A stretch of 64,000 bases of DNA from Bradyrhizobium sp. CCGB01 (GCF_024199795.1 NZ_JANADK010000001.1:4402001-4466000); one strand, 5' to 3'; shown: positions 45,082 to 54,233, counted from the stretch's first letter. Notes: generated by a model from the letters alone, not told the origin. Numbers and translations are program-made.

Positions 45082-45978
45082 TCAGTCGACGGCATCGCTG
45101 GGATTTGCGATCCGCGCCATCAACTCGTCGGTGAGCGGGAATGCGAGGTTCTCACCCTTGGGCGGGATCGGCTTGGTGAACCATTTCGCGTAGGTCTTCT
45201 CGAATTGCCCGGACGCCATTTGCTTGGAGAGAACGTCGTCAACGAGCGCCTTGAAGCCGGCATCGCCCTTCGTGAACATCAGCCCATAATAGATCTTCGC
45301 GTAACCTTCGGGAAGGAACAGGAGCGCGTCCGGATTCGGGGCCGCGGCCTTGAGCCCGGCAAGCAGGATATCGTCCTCCATGAAGGCGACGGCACGGCCG
45401 GTGTTCAACATCAGGAAGGATTCCGCATGGTCCTTGGCCTGGACGATGTTGAGGCCGAGCTGCTCCTTGGCGTTGACGCTCTGGGCGAAACCGACCGCGT
45501 TGGAGCCTTGCGTGACGACAACCGTCTTGCCTTTCAGCTCGCCTGCGGTCTTCACGCCACTGGTGGCCTTGACCAGCCAGCGCGGCTGGCTGACGAACGT
45601 CGCGACCGAAAACGAGACCTGTTCCTGCCGCTTCTTGTCGTTCGCGGTGCCGCCGCATTCGATGTCGACGGTCCCGCTCTGGATCAGCGGAATCCGGTTC
45701 GAGGAGTTCACCGGGGTGTAGTTGACCTTGAGATTTGGCAACTTCAGCTCTTCCTTGATGCGATCGACGATCGCCGCGCAGAGATCGAGCGAGAAGCCGA
45801 CGGGCTTCTGATCGGGCCCGAGATACGAGAACGGTATCGAGGCCTCGCGATGGCCGATCGTGATCGCGCCACTGGATTTGATCTTGTCCAGCGTGGGGCT
45901 GTCGGCTGCCACGGATGGGCTTGCACCGACCGCCACGACTACGGGGAGAATCGCCAGGATCTGCGCTAACTGCTTCAT
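45082..45978 (-). CDS. Amino-acid ABC transporter substrate-binding protein (GltI-like)
   Basis: The start is the ATG at 45978 (MKQLAQILAILPVVVAVGAS) after GGAAGGTAAGAACC, giving 298 residues with a cleavable signal ending ASPSVAA. The family-3 binding domain is evident (SGAITIGHREASIPFSYLG; KPVGFSLDLCAAIVDRI; VDIECGGTANDKKRQEQVSF). GltI-like members bind glutamate or aspartate. The Arg that contacts the ligand alpha-carboxylate is plausible at HREAS. Exact specificity is not decided. Confidence 0.9.
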   Translation of the reverse strand: MKQLAQILAILPVVVAVGASPSVAADSPTLDKIKSSGAITIGHREASIPFSYLGPDQKPVGFSLDLCAAIVDRIKEELKLPNLKVNYTPVNSSNRIPLIQSGTVDIECGGTANDKKRQEQVSFSVATFVSQPRWLVKATSGVKTAGELKGKTVVVTQGSNAVGFAQSVNAKEQLGLNIVQAKDHAESFLMLNTGRAVAFMEDDILLAGLKAAAPNPDALLFLPEGYAKIYYGLMFTKGDAGFKALVDDVLSKQMASGQFEKTYAKWFTKPIPPKGENLAFPLTDELMARIANPSDAVD

Positions 45979-46007
45979 GGTTCTTACCTTCCCATCGTTT
46001 GCCGGAT

Positions 46008-47168
46008 TCAAGCTGCGACCGAGGGGCGTCCGAGCCCTCGCTTGCGAACGACGTCGATCAGGCGATCGATGTCGGTGGCGGTGTTGAACATGCCGAGTGA
46101 GACGCGAATGCCATCCCGTTCGGGCGACACGCGCACGCCGTTTTCCTCGAAATGGCCAAGCCAGTCTGTCGCGGGCAGGGCGATGACGTAGATGTGCGGC
46201 GCGCGGTGCTTGCGCTCGCGCGGCCCAACGAGGCGGACGCCCAGCTCGTCCAGGCGCGCGATCAGGTGATCGCCGAGATCGAAGCAGTGGTTCTGGATGT
46301 TCTGCACCCCGATCTGCTCGATCATGTCGAGCGAAGCACCGAGCGCATGGACCGCGGGCAGATTGAAGTTGCCCAGCTCAAATCGCCTGGCGGCCGGCGA
46401 GGGCGCCATCCTGTCGGCCCGCGCGATGAGGTCATCCGGGATCTCGGCGAGGCTCGCCGCGGCCAGATACGTCGGCTCGAGCTCCGTGAGGGATTTGTCC
46501 CAGGTGAGCAGGCCGAGCCCTTGCGGAACCAGCAATCCCTTGTGGCTGCCGGAGCCGATGAAGCTTGCGCCAATCGCCTTGGCGTCAACGGGTACGACGC
46601 CGATCGCCTGCATCACGTCCACCACGAAGTAGAGCTTCCTGCTGGCGCACATCGCGCCGACGCTCTCGATGTCGAAGCGGTGACCGGCGTGGAAGGTCAC
46701 GTGCGACATCGAGATCGCGCGCGTCTTGTCGTCGATGAAGGGAGCGAAGCTGTCGGCATCGACGACTTCGGTCATCGGGATGAAGCGGACCTCGACGCCT
46801 TTGCGTTGCAGATTGAGGAACGCGTAGGCGTTGTTCGGATGATCGCCGTGGATCATCAGGACGTTGTCGCCGGCCCGGAGCGGCAGTGCGTTTGCCGCAA
46901 TGTTCATGCTTTCCGACGTGTTCTTGGTGAAGGCAATTTCATCCGCGCCCACACCGAGAAAGCGAGCGATCTTGGCGCGGGTCTGCTCGACGCGATCGAG
47001 CCAGATGCTTTTCGGACCGGCCGTCTCGAAACCCTCGCGAAGGAAGAGCTCGATCGCGGCCTTCACGGGACGCGCGAGCGGCGTTTGAAACCCGGAGTCC
47101 AGGTAGACCATCCGTTCGACGACGGGGAATTCCTTCCTCACAGCGTCCACGTCGTAGTGACGAGACAT
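46008..47168 (-). CDS. Class-V aminotransferase / cysteine-desulfurase-like PLP enzyme
   Basis: GGAG followed by six bases points to the ATG at 47168 (MSRHYDVDAVRKEF), giving 386 residues; an earlier ATG at 47174 overlaps the ribosome-binding site. The fold-type-I PLP lysine is K210 in IGSGSHKGLLVPQG. The cofactor Asp lies in FVVDVMQAIGV. The cleavage-type helix is EIAFTKNTSESMNI. It resembles isopenicillin-N-epimerase/EgtE-like lyases as much as desulfurases, so the reaction is open. It is first in the amino-acid ABC transcription direction, 29 bases before the binding-protein gene. Its substrate is probably the imported amino acid. Confidence 0.87.
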   Translation of the reverse strand: MSRHYDVDAVRKEFPVVERMVYLDSGFQTPLARPVKAAIELFLREGFETAGPKSIWLDRVEQTRAKIARFLGVGADEIAFTKNTSESMNIAANALPLRAGDNVLMIHGDHPNNAYAFLNLQRKGVEVRFIPMTEVVDADSFAPFIDDKTRAISMSHVTFHAGHRFDIESVGAMCASRKLYFVVDVMQAIGVVPVDAKAIGASFIGSGSHKGLLVPQGLGLLTWDKSLTELEPTYLAAASLAEIPDDLIARADRMAPSPAARRFELGNFNLPAVHALGASLDMIEQIGVQNIQNHCFDLGDHLIARLDELGVRLVGPRERKHRAPHIYVIALPATDWLGHFEENGVRVSPERDGIRVSLGMFNTATDIDRLIDVVRKRGLGRPSVAA

Positions 47169-47305
47169 GCACATCTCCTGTTGGGCGCGCCGCCGGAGAC
47201 TTGGCTCTCGGCCAAGCGGCAGAGCGGGATTTTTGAAACGGCGAGACTGCGCTGCACAATTTCTGGTCAGTCACCGGCAACGCCGAGAATATGAGCTTTC
47301 CGAAT

Positions 47306-47327
47306 TTCGACAAATGAAATTGTCGAA
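47306..47327. promoter_or_regulatory. TTCGACAA-N6-TTGTCGAA palindrome between divergent genes
   Basis: TTCGACAA (47306-47313) and TTGTCGAA (47320-47327) form a perfect 8-bp inverted repeat with a 6-base centre. It lies in an AT-rich island, 79 bases before the IclR start and 138 bases before the aminotransferase start. This is the probable operator of the divergent IclR-family regulator. Confidence 0.6.
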
Positions 47328-47406
47328 TTTCAATAGATTTAATTCCGAAAAATGATAATACTTGGCGTTGATCTTGATTTTGCTTCCAGTTTTGGCCGGT
47401 TGAGAC

Positions 47407-48201
47407 ATGACGAAGCCAGTTGAGAAGGATGGGCCGCTGGACCGGGCCTTCGCGATCGTTCGGCATGTTGCCGACCAGCGCAAAGCCGTCTCGGCGGCGG
47501 AGATCGCAAAGGCCCTCTCGCTGCCTCTTCCAACAGCCCACAGGCTGATCGGAAATCTCGAAGACCGCGGACTCCTTCAGAAGGCATTGGGGACCAAGCG
47601 GTACGTCGTGGGAAACCAGCTCGTCACACTGTCCGCCTCGGTCATCGGAGCGGCATTTCGCACGGCGCGGCGGCACGCGGTGCTGCGGGCGGTCGCGGCA
47701 GAGATCGGCGAACAGTGCGAGATCGGCGTCGTGCGCGATAATTTCGTGGCCTATGTCGACAGCGTGCGCGTTTCGGAGCCGCAAGGTCTTCAGTTCAATC
47801 CGGGGGAAGCGGCGCCGCTGCACTGCACGTCGACCGGCAAGATCTATATGAGCAGGCTGCCCGAGCGGATCCGGGCGAAGCTGTGCCGCGCGCTACCCCT
47901 GACCAAATTCACGGAAACGACGATCGCCGATGTCCACGCGCTGATGAAGGTGCTCGAGGATACGCGGCAACGCGGCTGGGCCAAGACAAACGAAGAGTAC
48001 GTGAAGGGAGTGGTCGGGTGCGCCGTCCCCATTCTGTCACCGGATCGAGAACTGATTGCCTGCCTGGGTGTCTCCGTGCCGGTGGCGCGCGTGAGCTTCG
48101 CCGAGCTGGACCGGTTCATCGCGCCGCTTCAAAAGGCTGCCGCCCTGCTGTCGGAGACCATTCTGCAAGTCGAAGGCGACGATGACGCGGATGCCAAATG
48201 A
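47407..48201 (+). CDS. IclR-family transcriptional regulator
   Basis: The 264-residue protein has the family length and order: winged helix-turn-helix (LDRAFAIVRHVADQ; VSAAEIAKALSLPLPTAHRL) and effector domain (LHCTSTGKIYMSRLPERI; GWAKTNEEYVKGVVGCAVPI). The two cysteines near the effector pocket are typical. It is divergent from the aminotransferase/ABC operon across a region with a perfect palindrome, so control of that operon is the simple inference. Confidence 0.92.
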   Translation: MTKPVEKDGPLDRAFAIVRHVADQRKAVSAAEIAKALSLPLPTAHRLIGNLEDRGLLQKALGTKRYVVGNQLVTLSASVIGAAFRTARRHAVLRAVAAEIGEQCEIGVVRDNFVAYVDSVRVSEPQGLQFNPGEAAPLHCTSTGKIYMSRLPERIRAKLCRALPLTKFTETTIADVHALMKVLEDTRQRGWAKTNEEYVKGVVGCAVPILSPDRELIACLGVSVPVARVSFAELDRFIAPLQKAAALLSETILQVEGDDDADAK

Positions 48202-48276
48202 TGGCCACCACGGGCGAGCATGTCACTGCCGCCGGTTTCTGCGGCGGCAGTGACGTTGATGCTCAACGCTTGATGC

Positions 48277-48552
48277 TCAACGCTTGGGGAGCGACGCCAT
48301 CACCTCTCCCGCGTCTCCGTCCTCGAGGCAAGGCGTGACGGTCAACGGGAGCAGGTCAGACCATTGCGCGAGCCAGCGATACATGGCTTTTGGATCGCTC
48401 GATTCAGAGATCGCAAATCCCTGTCCGTTCATGCCATGCCAGCGACCCAACATCTTGACGCCCTCGGGCGGAGCGCCGCCGGTCTCGAGAAAGCGGGCGA
48501 CGGCTGCATTGAAAGTGCCTTGAGGTACGCTCCAGGTGGTTATGAATTTCAT
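48277..48552 (-). CDS. DUF3303-family small protein
   Basis: The 91-residue protein reads MKFITTWSVPQGTFNAAVAR, then FLETGGAPPEGVKMLGRWHG, and later MYRWLAQWSDLLPLTVTPCL. This is the dimeric alpha-beta-barrel-like DUF3303 pattern. No catalytic residues are known for the family. It is convergent with the IclR gene and apparently monocistronic. Confidence 0.82.
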   Translation of the reverse strand: MKFITTWSVPQGTFNAAVARFLETGGAPPEGVKMLGRWHGMNGQGFAISESSDPKAMYRWLAQWSDLLPLTVTPCLEDGDAGEVMASLPKR

Positions 48553-48708
48553 GCGATCCTCCTATGACTAGAATTATCGGATGAATGTCGCGGCTACGCC
48601 GCACGCACACGATAGCGCCTGCGTATCGAATAACAACGGCGAATGAACACGCGCGTCGGTTTGATCCCTGCTGCTTCCGGCGCAAGCGCTGCTATGGACG
48701 TAAGACGA

Positions 48709-49134
48709 TTACTTGCCGTCGTTCCAGATGTCGGTGGCGAGCTTCCAGTCGTCTCCGACCTTCTCCCAGACGACCACATACTTTCCGGTCACGTCCTGCG
48801 GTGCCGGTCCCTTGGTCTTCAGGACGAACGTGCCGATCTCGCGTGCCGCGGAAGAGCCGAGCGGCTTGACATCTACCGTCGTGAGCTTCGGATCGGTCAC
48901 CTGTTCAGCCATGCTTTTCCACATCACCTCGATGGCTGGTCGGCCCTTCACCATCGCGGAGCCGGGCGGGAGCGCGATCGCATCGGCGCTGTAGAGGGAC
49001 GCAATCCCGGAAAAATCTCCCTTGTTGAACATCTCGATCCATTTCGCATTGGTTGCTTCAATCTCGGCCTTCTGAGCCAAGGCCGGCGCGCTCAACGCGA
49101 TCACGATTGCAATCGCCGATGCCATGTTGCGCAT
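48709..49134 (-). CDS. Exported SgcJ/EcaC (NTF2-like, DUF4440) protein
   Basis: GGAG followed by six bases favours the ATG at 49134 (MRNMASAIAIVIALSAPALA), giving 141 residues with a signal peptide cleaved near ALA/Q. The long open frame further upstream has no leader character. The mature domain is an NTF2-like cone (IEATNAKWIEMFNKGDFSGI; LYSADAIALPPGSAMVKGR; YVVVWEKVGDDWKLATDIWN). Such proteins bind small hydrophobic ligands or act as isomerase-like enzymes; the role is unknown. It is monocistronic. Confidence 0.82.
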   Translation of the reverse strand: MRNMASAIAIVIALSAPALAQKAEIEATNAKWIEMFNKGDFSGIASLYSADAIALPPGSAMVKGRPAIEVMWKSMAEQVTDPKLTTVDVKPLGSSAAREIGTFVLKTKGPAPQDVTGKYVVVWEKVGDDWKLATDIWNDGK

Positions 49135-49630
49135 GATCATCTCCAGACCCGAAGTACGATGTGGATGCAGGGGCAGTCGTCTTCTCTCGAAGTGGATGCG
49201 TTGAATGGCCCATTCCAGGCCGGGGTAGGCGCAACAGCAATTCCGGGGAATTACCGTCAGCACCGTTGACGAAGGTCGCGAGTGGACATCGACGCGGCCT
49301 GGGGCCGCTCACGGCCACCTCCGGACGCGACGGAGGCGGCGCCGACCAGCGCCGGGGTAAGGGCCGTATCGCCCCCCTCCGAAGGCCGCTTACCCCCCAA
49401 TCTCTGCGATCGCGTTTAAGCGACATTAATGATGTCTTCTCGATATGGAACATCTCACTCTGTTGCAGTCCGTGTTTGGTGATTGCCCGTAAGTGTTGAT
49501 TAAGAAGGCCATATCCATATTCCAGCCTGCGATTGGCGGGCGACCGGCAGCGGTCATCCCACCGGTTGCCCCGATCAAAAGACTTTAGGAATTGCTCTCT
49601 GCCGCCACGACGGCATTCAGGATGAAGGTC
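49135..49630. other. Intergenic region upstream of the Tad-like genes
   Basis: I see no gene in this 496-base stretch, whose two flanking genes are divergent. Noticeable features are a GACAT-N5-ATGTC dyad (49422-49436) and a TTAA-N6-TTAA pair (49416-49429), close to but not equal to a CtrA site (N7). A purine-rich block also includes AGGAATTGC just before the Tad-like gene. The pilus-like operon promoter should be here. Confidence 0.35.
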
Positions 49631-51061
49631 ATGCTCCGCCGGGTAGTGCTCCGTTTCGCAAGAGACCGGAAGGCCAACATCGCCGTCATCTTCGCCCTGA
49701 TGACGGTCCCGATCGTCTTTCTCCTGGGCATGACGCTCGACTACACGCAGGCCGTCCGCAAGCGGGAGCAACTGAATGCGGCTGCCGACGCGGCCGCGAT
49801 CGCAGCCGTGAGGCCGGCGATGCTGACCCAGACCGACAAGACGGTCGTCCAGGCGACCGCCGCAGCCGTCTTTGCAGCGAAGGCGAATCTTCCCGGTCTG
49901 GCGACGGTGCCGACGCCGACGATCACAGTCACGGATTCCGGCCTCGCGCGAAGCATCACGGTTTCCTACACCGCGCAGTCCGTCAATAATTTCCCCAGCG
50001 TTCTCGGCAAGCAGAACTGGGATGTCGCGGGTTCTGCAACGGCGAAAGCTTCGAGCGCGCCCAACATGAACTTTTATCTGCTGCTGGACGATTCGCCGTC
50101 GATGGCGATCGCGGCGACCCAGACCAACATCGACAACATGATCGCCGCCACGAAGAATCAGCCCAGCTACGCGAAGGGTTGCGCGTTTGCCTGTCATGAA
50201 ACGCGTCCGAACAACGCAGCTGCAAGCTCGACGAACAAGGACAATCTCACCATCGCGCGCGCGAACAACATCGTGCTGCGCATCGATCTCGTGACGAACG
50301 CCGTTACGCAATTGCTGAAGGGACCCTGGACGTCGTGCCCGCAGTCGGGTGTGACGGGCGGCGTCATGCAGTGCATGTCGGCGCTCAACAACACCACCTA
50401 CAAGGCCGCCATCTACACCTTCGACTATGCCCTCAACACGATCCAGACGCTGACCACCCCGGACACCGCCGCCACGAAGATCGCCAACATTCAGCTCCTG
50501 ACGGTCGACCACCAGAACTGCCCCATTGTCGACAGCAAGGGCAACTGTACCTACACCACCGACTACGGAACGGATATCTCGAAGGGGCTGACGGGCGTCA
50601 ACGCCGTGATGCCTCTGCCGGGCACTGGCACCAATCAGGCGGGCGATACGCCGCAGGAAGTGGTCTTCCTCGTCACCGACGGCGTCGAGGACAAGCTCAT
50701 CCCGAAGTCGGGCGGCACCTGCGACGCCAATGCCACCTATGCGCTTCCGACGGCCAACTCGACGACCTTGCGATGCCAGCAGCCGCTCGACACGGCGATC
50801 TGCACGACGATCAAGAACCGCGGCATTCGCATCGCGGTCCTCTACACCGAGTATCTGCCGCTGCCGACCGAAAGCTGGTACAACACCCGCATCGCGCAAT
50901 TCAACAGCCCGTCCTCGTCGACCGGCACGATCGCGACGCGGCTGCAATCCTGCGCATCGCCCGGCCTTTATGCGAGCGTGCAGACAGGTGGCGACATTTC
51001 CGCGGCGCTGACCAACCTCTTCATCAAGGTTGCGTCCAGCACGGCCAGCCTCGTGCAGTAA
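49631..51061 (+). CDS. TadG-like pilus-assembly protein with von Willebrand A domain
   Basis: I favour ATG 49631 (MLRRVVLRFARDRKANIAVI), with AGGATGAAGG before it, giving 476 residues. ATG 49622 and a TTG at 49592 are also in frame. The N-terminus is a TadE/TadG (class III signal-like) membrane helix, NIAVIFALMTVPIVFLLGMT. A vWA fold follows, with a MIDAS-like DDSPSM and the metal-loop region VVFLVTDGVEDK. It is exported and anchored in the inner membrane. Two TadE-like genes follow in tight order. Confidence 0.87.
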   Translation: MLRRVVLRFARDRKANIAVIFALMTVPIVFLLGMTLDYTQAVRKREQLNAAADAAAIAAVRPAMLTQTDKTVVQATAAAVFAAKANLPGLATVPTPTITVTDSGLARSITVSYTAQSVNNFPSVLGKQNWDVAGSATAKASSAPNMNFYLLLDDSPSMAIAATQTNIDNMIAATKNQPSYAKGCAFACHETRPNNAAASSTNKDNLTIARANNIVLRIDLVTNAVTQLLKGPWTSCPQSGVTGGVMQCMSALNNTTYKAAIYTFDYALNTIQTLTTPDTAATKIANIQLLTVDHQNCPIVDSKGNCTYTTDYGTDISKGLTGVNAVMPLPGTGTNQAGDTPQEVVFLVTDGVEDKLIPKSGGTCDANATYALPTANSTTLRCQQPLDTAICTTIKNRGIRIAVLYTEYLPLPTESWYNTRIAQFNSPSSSTGTIATRLQSCASPGLYASVQTGGDISAALTNLFIKVASSTASLVQ

Positions 51062-51071
51062 GGAAGGGGCC

Positions 51072-51629
51072 ATGCTCGGATCCGCCGCAACAACGAAAAG
51101 ACGCCGCAACCGCTGCGCCGCGTTCGCCGGCAATGACAGCGGAGCCACCGCCGTCGAATTCGCGCTCGTCGCTGCGCCGTTCCTCGCCCTCATCATCGCG
51201 CTCATTCAGACGTTTCTGGTTTTCTTTGCCCAGCAGATGCTCGAATCCGTGGTGCGCCAGTCGGCGCGCCTCGTCTTGACGGGGCAGGTTCAGTCGGCGC
51301 AGATGAATCAGGCTACCTTCAAGCAGAAGGTCTGCGATCAGATCGTGATCCTGTTCAATTGCAACGGCCTGATGATCGACATGCAGGTCGCGACGTCCTG
51401 GTCTTCCACGAACACGGCAACGCCGACGCTGACCTTCGACAGCAAGGGCAATGTGACCAATACCTGGCAGTACAATCCGGGCGACGCCGGCGATATCGTC
51501 GTTCTCCGCGTCATGTACGTCTGGCCGGTCGTGCTCGGGCCGCTCGGCTTCAATCTCTCGAACCTTACCAATGGCAACCGGCTGCTGATGTCATCCGCCG
51601 CGTTCCAGAACGAGCCAGGAGCTACCTGA
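51072..51629 (+). CDS. TadE-like pseudopilin (first)
   Basis: The ATG at 51072 follows AGGAAGGGGCC and gives 185 residues. The TadE signature is SGATAVEFALVAAPFLALII with the Glu after the Ala-Thr-Ala-Val motif, then one span. The remainder is periplasmic (SARLVLTGQVQSAQMNQATF; LGFNLSNLTNGNRLLMSS-like GPLGFNLSNL). It probably stabilises or anchors Flp-type pili or a related envelope structure. It lies 10 bases after the TadG-like gene. Confidence 0.87.
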   Translation: MLGSAATTKRRRNRCAAFAGNDSGATAVEFALVAAPFLALIIALIQTFLVFFAQQMLESVVRQSARLVLTGQVQSAQMNQATFKQKVCDQIVILFNCNGLMIDMQVATSWSSTNTATPTLTFDSKGNVTNTWQYNPGDAGDIVVLRVMYVWPVVLGPLGFNLSNLTNGNRLLMSSAAFQNEPGAT

Positions 51630-52282
51630 TGATCTCCGCCCTGTCGTCTCGCGCTCGGCAGATGTTGACCGATGTACGCGCTGTTGCAGCGACGGAGTTC
51701 GCCATCGTGACGCCATTCATGCTGGTGCTCTATGTCGGCGGCGTCGAACTCGGGAACGGGCTGGCGATGAACGTCAAGGTCAGCGCGACCGCGCACAGCG
51801 TTGCCGACATGATCTCGCAGAACACGGCCGTCACGTCGACCCAGATGGACGGTATTCTCGCTGCGGCGACCGCCATCATGGCTCCGTATCCCATCATGAA
51901 CGGCACCACCTCCTTGATGACGATCACAGTCTCGGAGGTCTCGACCGACAGCAGTGGCAACGCGACGGTGCAATGGAGCAAGTCGACGAAGACGTCGGGG
52001 GAGAGAACCGTCGGTGAGCAGATGACCCTGTCGTCCTTTACCGCGCCGGGCGGTACCAGCAATGCCAATATCTCGCTCATCCTGAGCGAGGTGTCCTACG
52101 ACTACGCGCCCAACCTCGGCTTTACGATCGCCGGCAAGGTGAAGCTGTCCGACAGCTATTACCTGTTTCCACGCTGCTCGACGAACGGCCCGACCACGTT
52201 GTCTCCTCCCTATTACGACGTGAAATATCCGGCGGCGAAGACCTGCACCTGTGTGCAGCACTTGCAGCAGAAGACCTGTTAG
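51629..52282 (+). CDS. TadE-like pseudopilin (second)
   Basis: The ATG at 51629 overlaps the preceding stop (TGATG) and has CCAGGAGC before it, giving 217 residues. The helix VAATEFAIVTPFMLVLYVGG contains the TadE glutamate. The periplasmic part is Ser/Thr-rich and ends in a Cys cluster (KTCTCVQHLQQKTC), which could form disulfides. It is translationally coupled to the first TadE-like gene. No prepilin peptidase, ATPase or Flp pilin gene is nearby. Confidence 0.85.
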   Translation: MISALSSRARQMLTDVRAVAATEFAIVTPFMLVLYVGGVELGNGLAMNVKVSATAHSVADMISQNTAVTSTQMDGILAAATAIMAPYPIMNGTTSLMTITVSEVSTDSSGNATVQWSKSTKTSGERTVGEQMTLSSFTAPGGTSNANISLILSEVSYDYAPNLGFTIAGKVKLSDSYYLFPRCSTNGPTTLSPPYYDVKYPAAKTCTCVQHLQQKTC

Positions 52283-52369
52283 CTCCGCGGAACGCGGTTG
52301 ATCAAACCGGATGCTGCTAGGTTGCTGCGTCCGGCATTTTGAGAGAAATTCGCTTCAGCGAAAATTCCT

Positions 52370-52873
52370 TTATGCGGCTCGCCATGGCGTCAACCGCGGA
52401 ATCCAGCGCGGCACATTGGTCCGAAAGCTCTCGTATTCCGTGCCGAATGTTTGCTCGAGCGTCGGTTCTTCGTACATCACCACAAAGAGATGAAAAAAGA
52501 GCCAGAGTAGCGCGCCGTACCAGAGGAGACGCCAGTCACCAAACAAAATGGCCTGACCAAAAATGACCGCGACGACCGCGATGTAGATCGGATTTCGCAC
52601 GTAGCGATAAAGGCCAGTCACTACGAGCTTTTGTGTCGGAGCGATCGGGGCGGGCGTCCCCAGCCCCTGCAGCGCAAAACGGGCAAATGAATCCACAAGT
52701 CCGGGCACTCCGACGATGATCAATATGCCGCCGAGGATGCGGGTTAGATCGACGCCGAAAAAAGCTGGCCGAAATTCCCACTCCGTGACCCACCAGGGGA
52801 TGAAGCCTGCCAGCACCAACGGTGCAATGACGAAGAACAGAGCGGAGCCCAGGACAGCAATTGCTTTCGACAT
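52370..52873 (-). CDS. Isoprenylcysteine carboxyl methyltransferase-like membrane protein
   Basis: The 167-residue protein has about four spans and the ICMT/phospholipid-methyltransferase signature VVTGLYRYVRNPIYIAVVAV, with the catalytic-region EEPTLEQTFGTEYESF near the C-terminus. Such enzymes methylate carboxyl, amine or lipid substrates using S-adenosylmethionine. Bacterial members are mostly uncharacterised, so the substrate is unknown. It is convergent with the TadE-like genes. Confidence 0.87.
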   Translation of the reverse strand: MSKAIAVLGSALFFVIAPLVLAGFIPWWVTEWEFRPAFFGVDLTRILGGILIIVGVPGLVDSFARFALQGLGTPAPIAPTQKLVVTGLYRYVRNPIYIAVVAVIFGQAILFGDWRLLWYGALLWLFFHLFVVMYEEPTLEQTFGTEYESFRTNVPRWIPRLTPWRAA

Positions 52874-53057
52874 CGTGTGCTCCCACGACCCGACAAGAAT
52901 AGCTTAGCAAATCACTTTCCGCTACGAGCATTGAACGCGGCTCCACGATTGCTGCGTTAAGAGTCCGCGTCCTAAGTCATTGATCGGCCAAGCCCCGTCT
53001 ACTGTGCATGGGGTTGTTTTCGCGGCTTTTGTCCTGAGCACCCTCCCGCGGCGTGCC

Positions 53058-54233
53058 TTACGCGCTCTCCGTCTCCCGGTGCACGTCGTGCACCACGAGC
53101 CCCATGCCTTCGTCGGGCATCTTGATCCAGTCGCGGCGCTTCAGGGTGCGCTTGGTGTCCTCGTAGCCGCTTGTCCAGTGCTCGCGCATCGAAGTGCCCG
53201 AGAATTCGTGGTCCTTGGCATCGCCCTCATAGGCCTTCTGCTGGTAGATAAGATGCAGGATCGCGATCTCCGGCATGCGGCGCAGGCTCGCCTTCAGCTT
53301 GCGGTCCTCCTCGGAGAGCTGCTCGTCCGGCAGCTTCGCCAGGGCCTTGTAGAGCAGGACCTTGAGATTGTGCGTGCGGCGGTAGACGTCGGTGTTGTGG
53401 CGCGTGCGCGAGGAATACATGATGTCCTTGTGGCGGGCCATCACGTCCTGGATCGAGCGCGGCAGCACGCCGCGCGCGCTGAACAGGTCGACCTGGAACA
53501 CCAGCGAATTGAGCGCGTCCTCCTGGTCGAGCAGATGCTGCAGCGGCGTGTTGGAGACGATGCCACCGTCCCAGAAATGATCGGTGCCGATCCGCACCAT
53601 CGGCAGCGCCGGGGGCAGGGCGCCGGAGGCCATGATGTGCTCCGGCTCGATCTCGTCGTGGGCGTTGTCGAAATAGATGAAGTTGCCGGAGAGCACGTTC
53701 ACGGCGCCGACCGCGAAGCGGACCTTCTTCTCGTTGATGAGGTCGAAGTCGACGAGCTCCAGCAGGCTCTCCTTCAAAGGCATCGTGTCGTAATAGCTGG
53801 TCGCGGTCCGCGCGCCGACCGGGCTGAACCAGGGATTGACCTGGTGCGGCGTGAAGAAGCCCGGCTGGCCCATCGCCGACGTCATCCAGGAGCTATAGAG
53901 ATTGCGCCACTGGCGGAAGACGTCGCCGTCCGGCGTGTAGTGCCAGATCTTGCGGTTGGTGATGCGCTCCCAGAAGATGCGCAGCGCATCCAGCCGCTTC
54001 TCCGGCTTGTTGCCGGCGATGATGGCGGAGTTGATCGCGCCGATCGAGACGCCGCAGACCCAGTCGGGCTCGATGCCGGCCTCGTGCAGCGCCTGGTAGA
54101 CGCCGGCCTGGTAGGCGCCGAGCGCGCCGCCGCCTTGCAGCACCAGCGCAACACGGTCGCAGCGCTCGGGCCGCCAGCCCCGCGCGGGAGGCTGATGGGT
54201 CTGGTAAGTCGGTTGCGACGTGCGGGCGTCCAT
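53058..54233 (-). CDS. Patatin-like phospholipase (DUF3734 type)
   Basis: The 391-residue protein has the oxyanion motif LQGGGALGAYQAGVY, the nucleophile S63 in CGVSIGAIN and the catalytic-dyad Asp in FWDGGIV. The C-terminal half (HDEIEPEHIMASGALPPALP; KRRDWIKMPDEGMG) matches the long patatin group carrying DUF3734. It hydrolyses acyl esters, probably lipids or PHB-like chains. It is divergent from the acetoacetate decarboxylase gene; I recall this neighbourhood from other Bradyrhizobium genomes. Confidence 0.88.
   Translation of the reverse strand: MDARTSQPTYQTHQPPARGWRPERCDRVALVLQGGGALGAYQAGVYQALHEAGIEPDWVCGVSIGAINSAIIAGNKPEKRLDALRIFWERITNRKIWHYTPDGDVFRQWRNLYSSWMTSAMGQPGFFTPHQVNPWFSPVGARTATSYYDTMPLKESLLELVDFDLINEKKVRFAVGAVNVLSGNFIYFDNAHDEIEPEHIMASGALPPALPMVRIGTDHFWDGGIVSNTPLQHLLDQEDALNSLVFQVDLFSARGVLPRSIQDVMARHKDIMYSSRTRHNTDVYRRTHNLKVLLYKALAKLPDEQLSEEDRKLKASLRRMPEIAILHLIYQQKAYEGDAKDHEFSGTSMREHWTSGYEDTKRTLKRRDWIKMPDEGMGLVVHDVHRETESA

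Noticed and set aside
49416..49429. TTAA-N6-TTAA as a CtrA site before the Tad-like genes
   Set aside because: The CtrA consensus needs a 7-base spacer, and the flanking bases do not match. It is mentioned only in the gap description.
49058..51205. A 715-codon open frame on the minus strand
   Set aside because: It is antisense to the TadG-like gene, which has a clear membrane helix and vWA motifs. The antisense product is Arg-rich low-complexity sequence.
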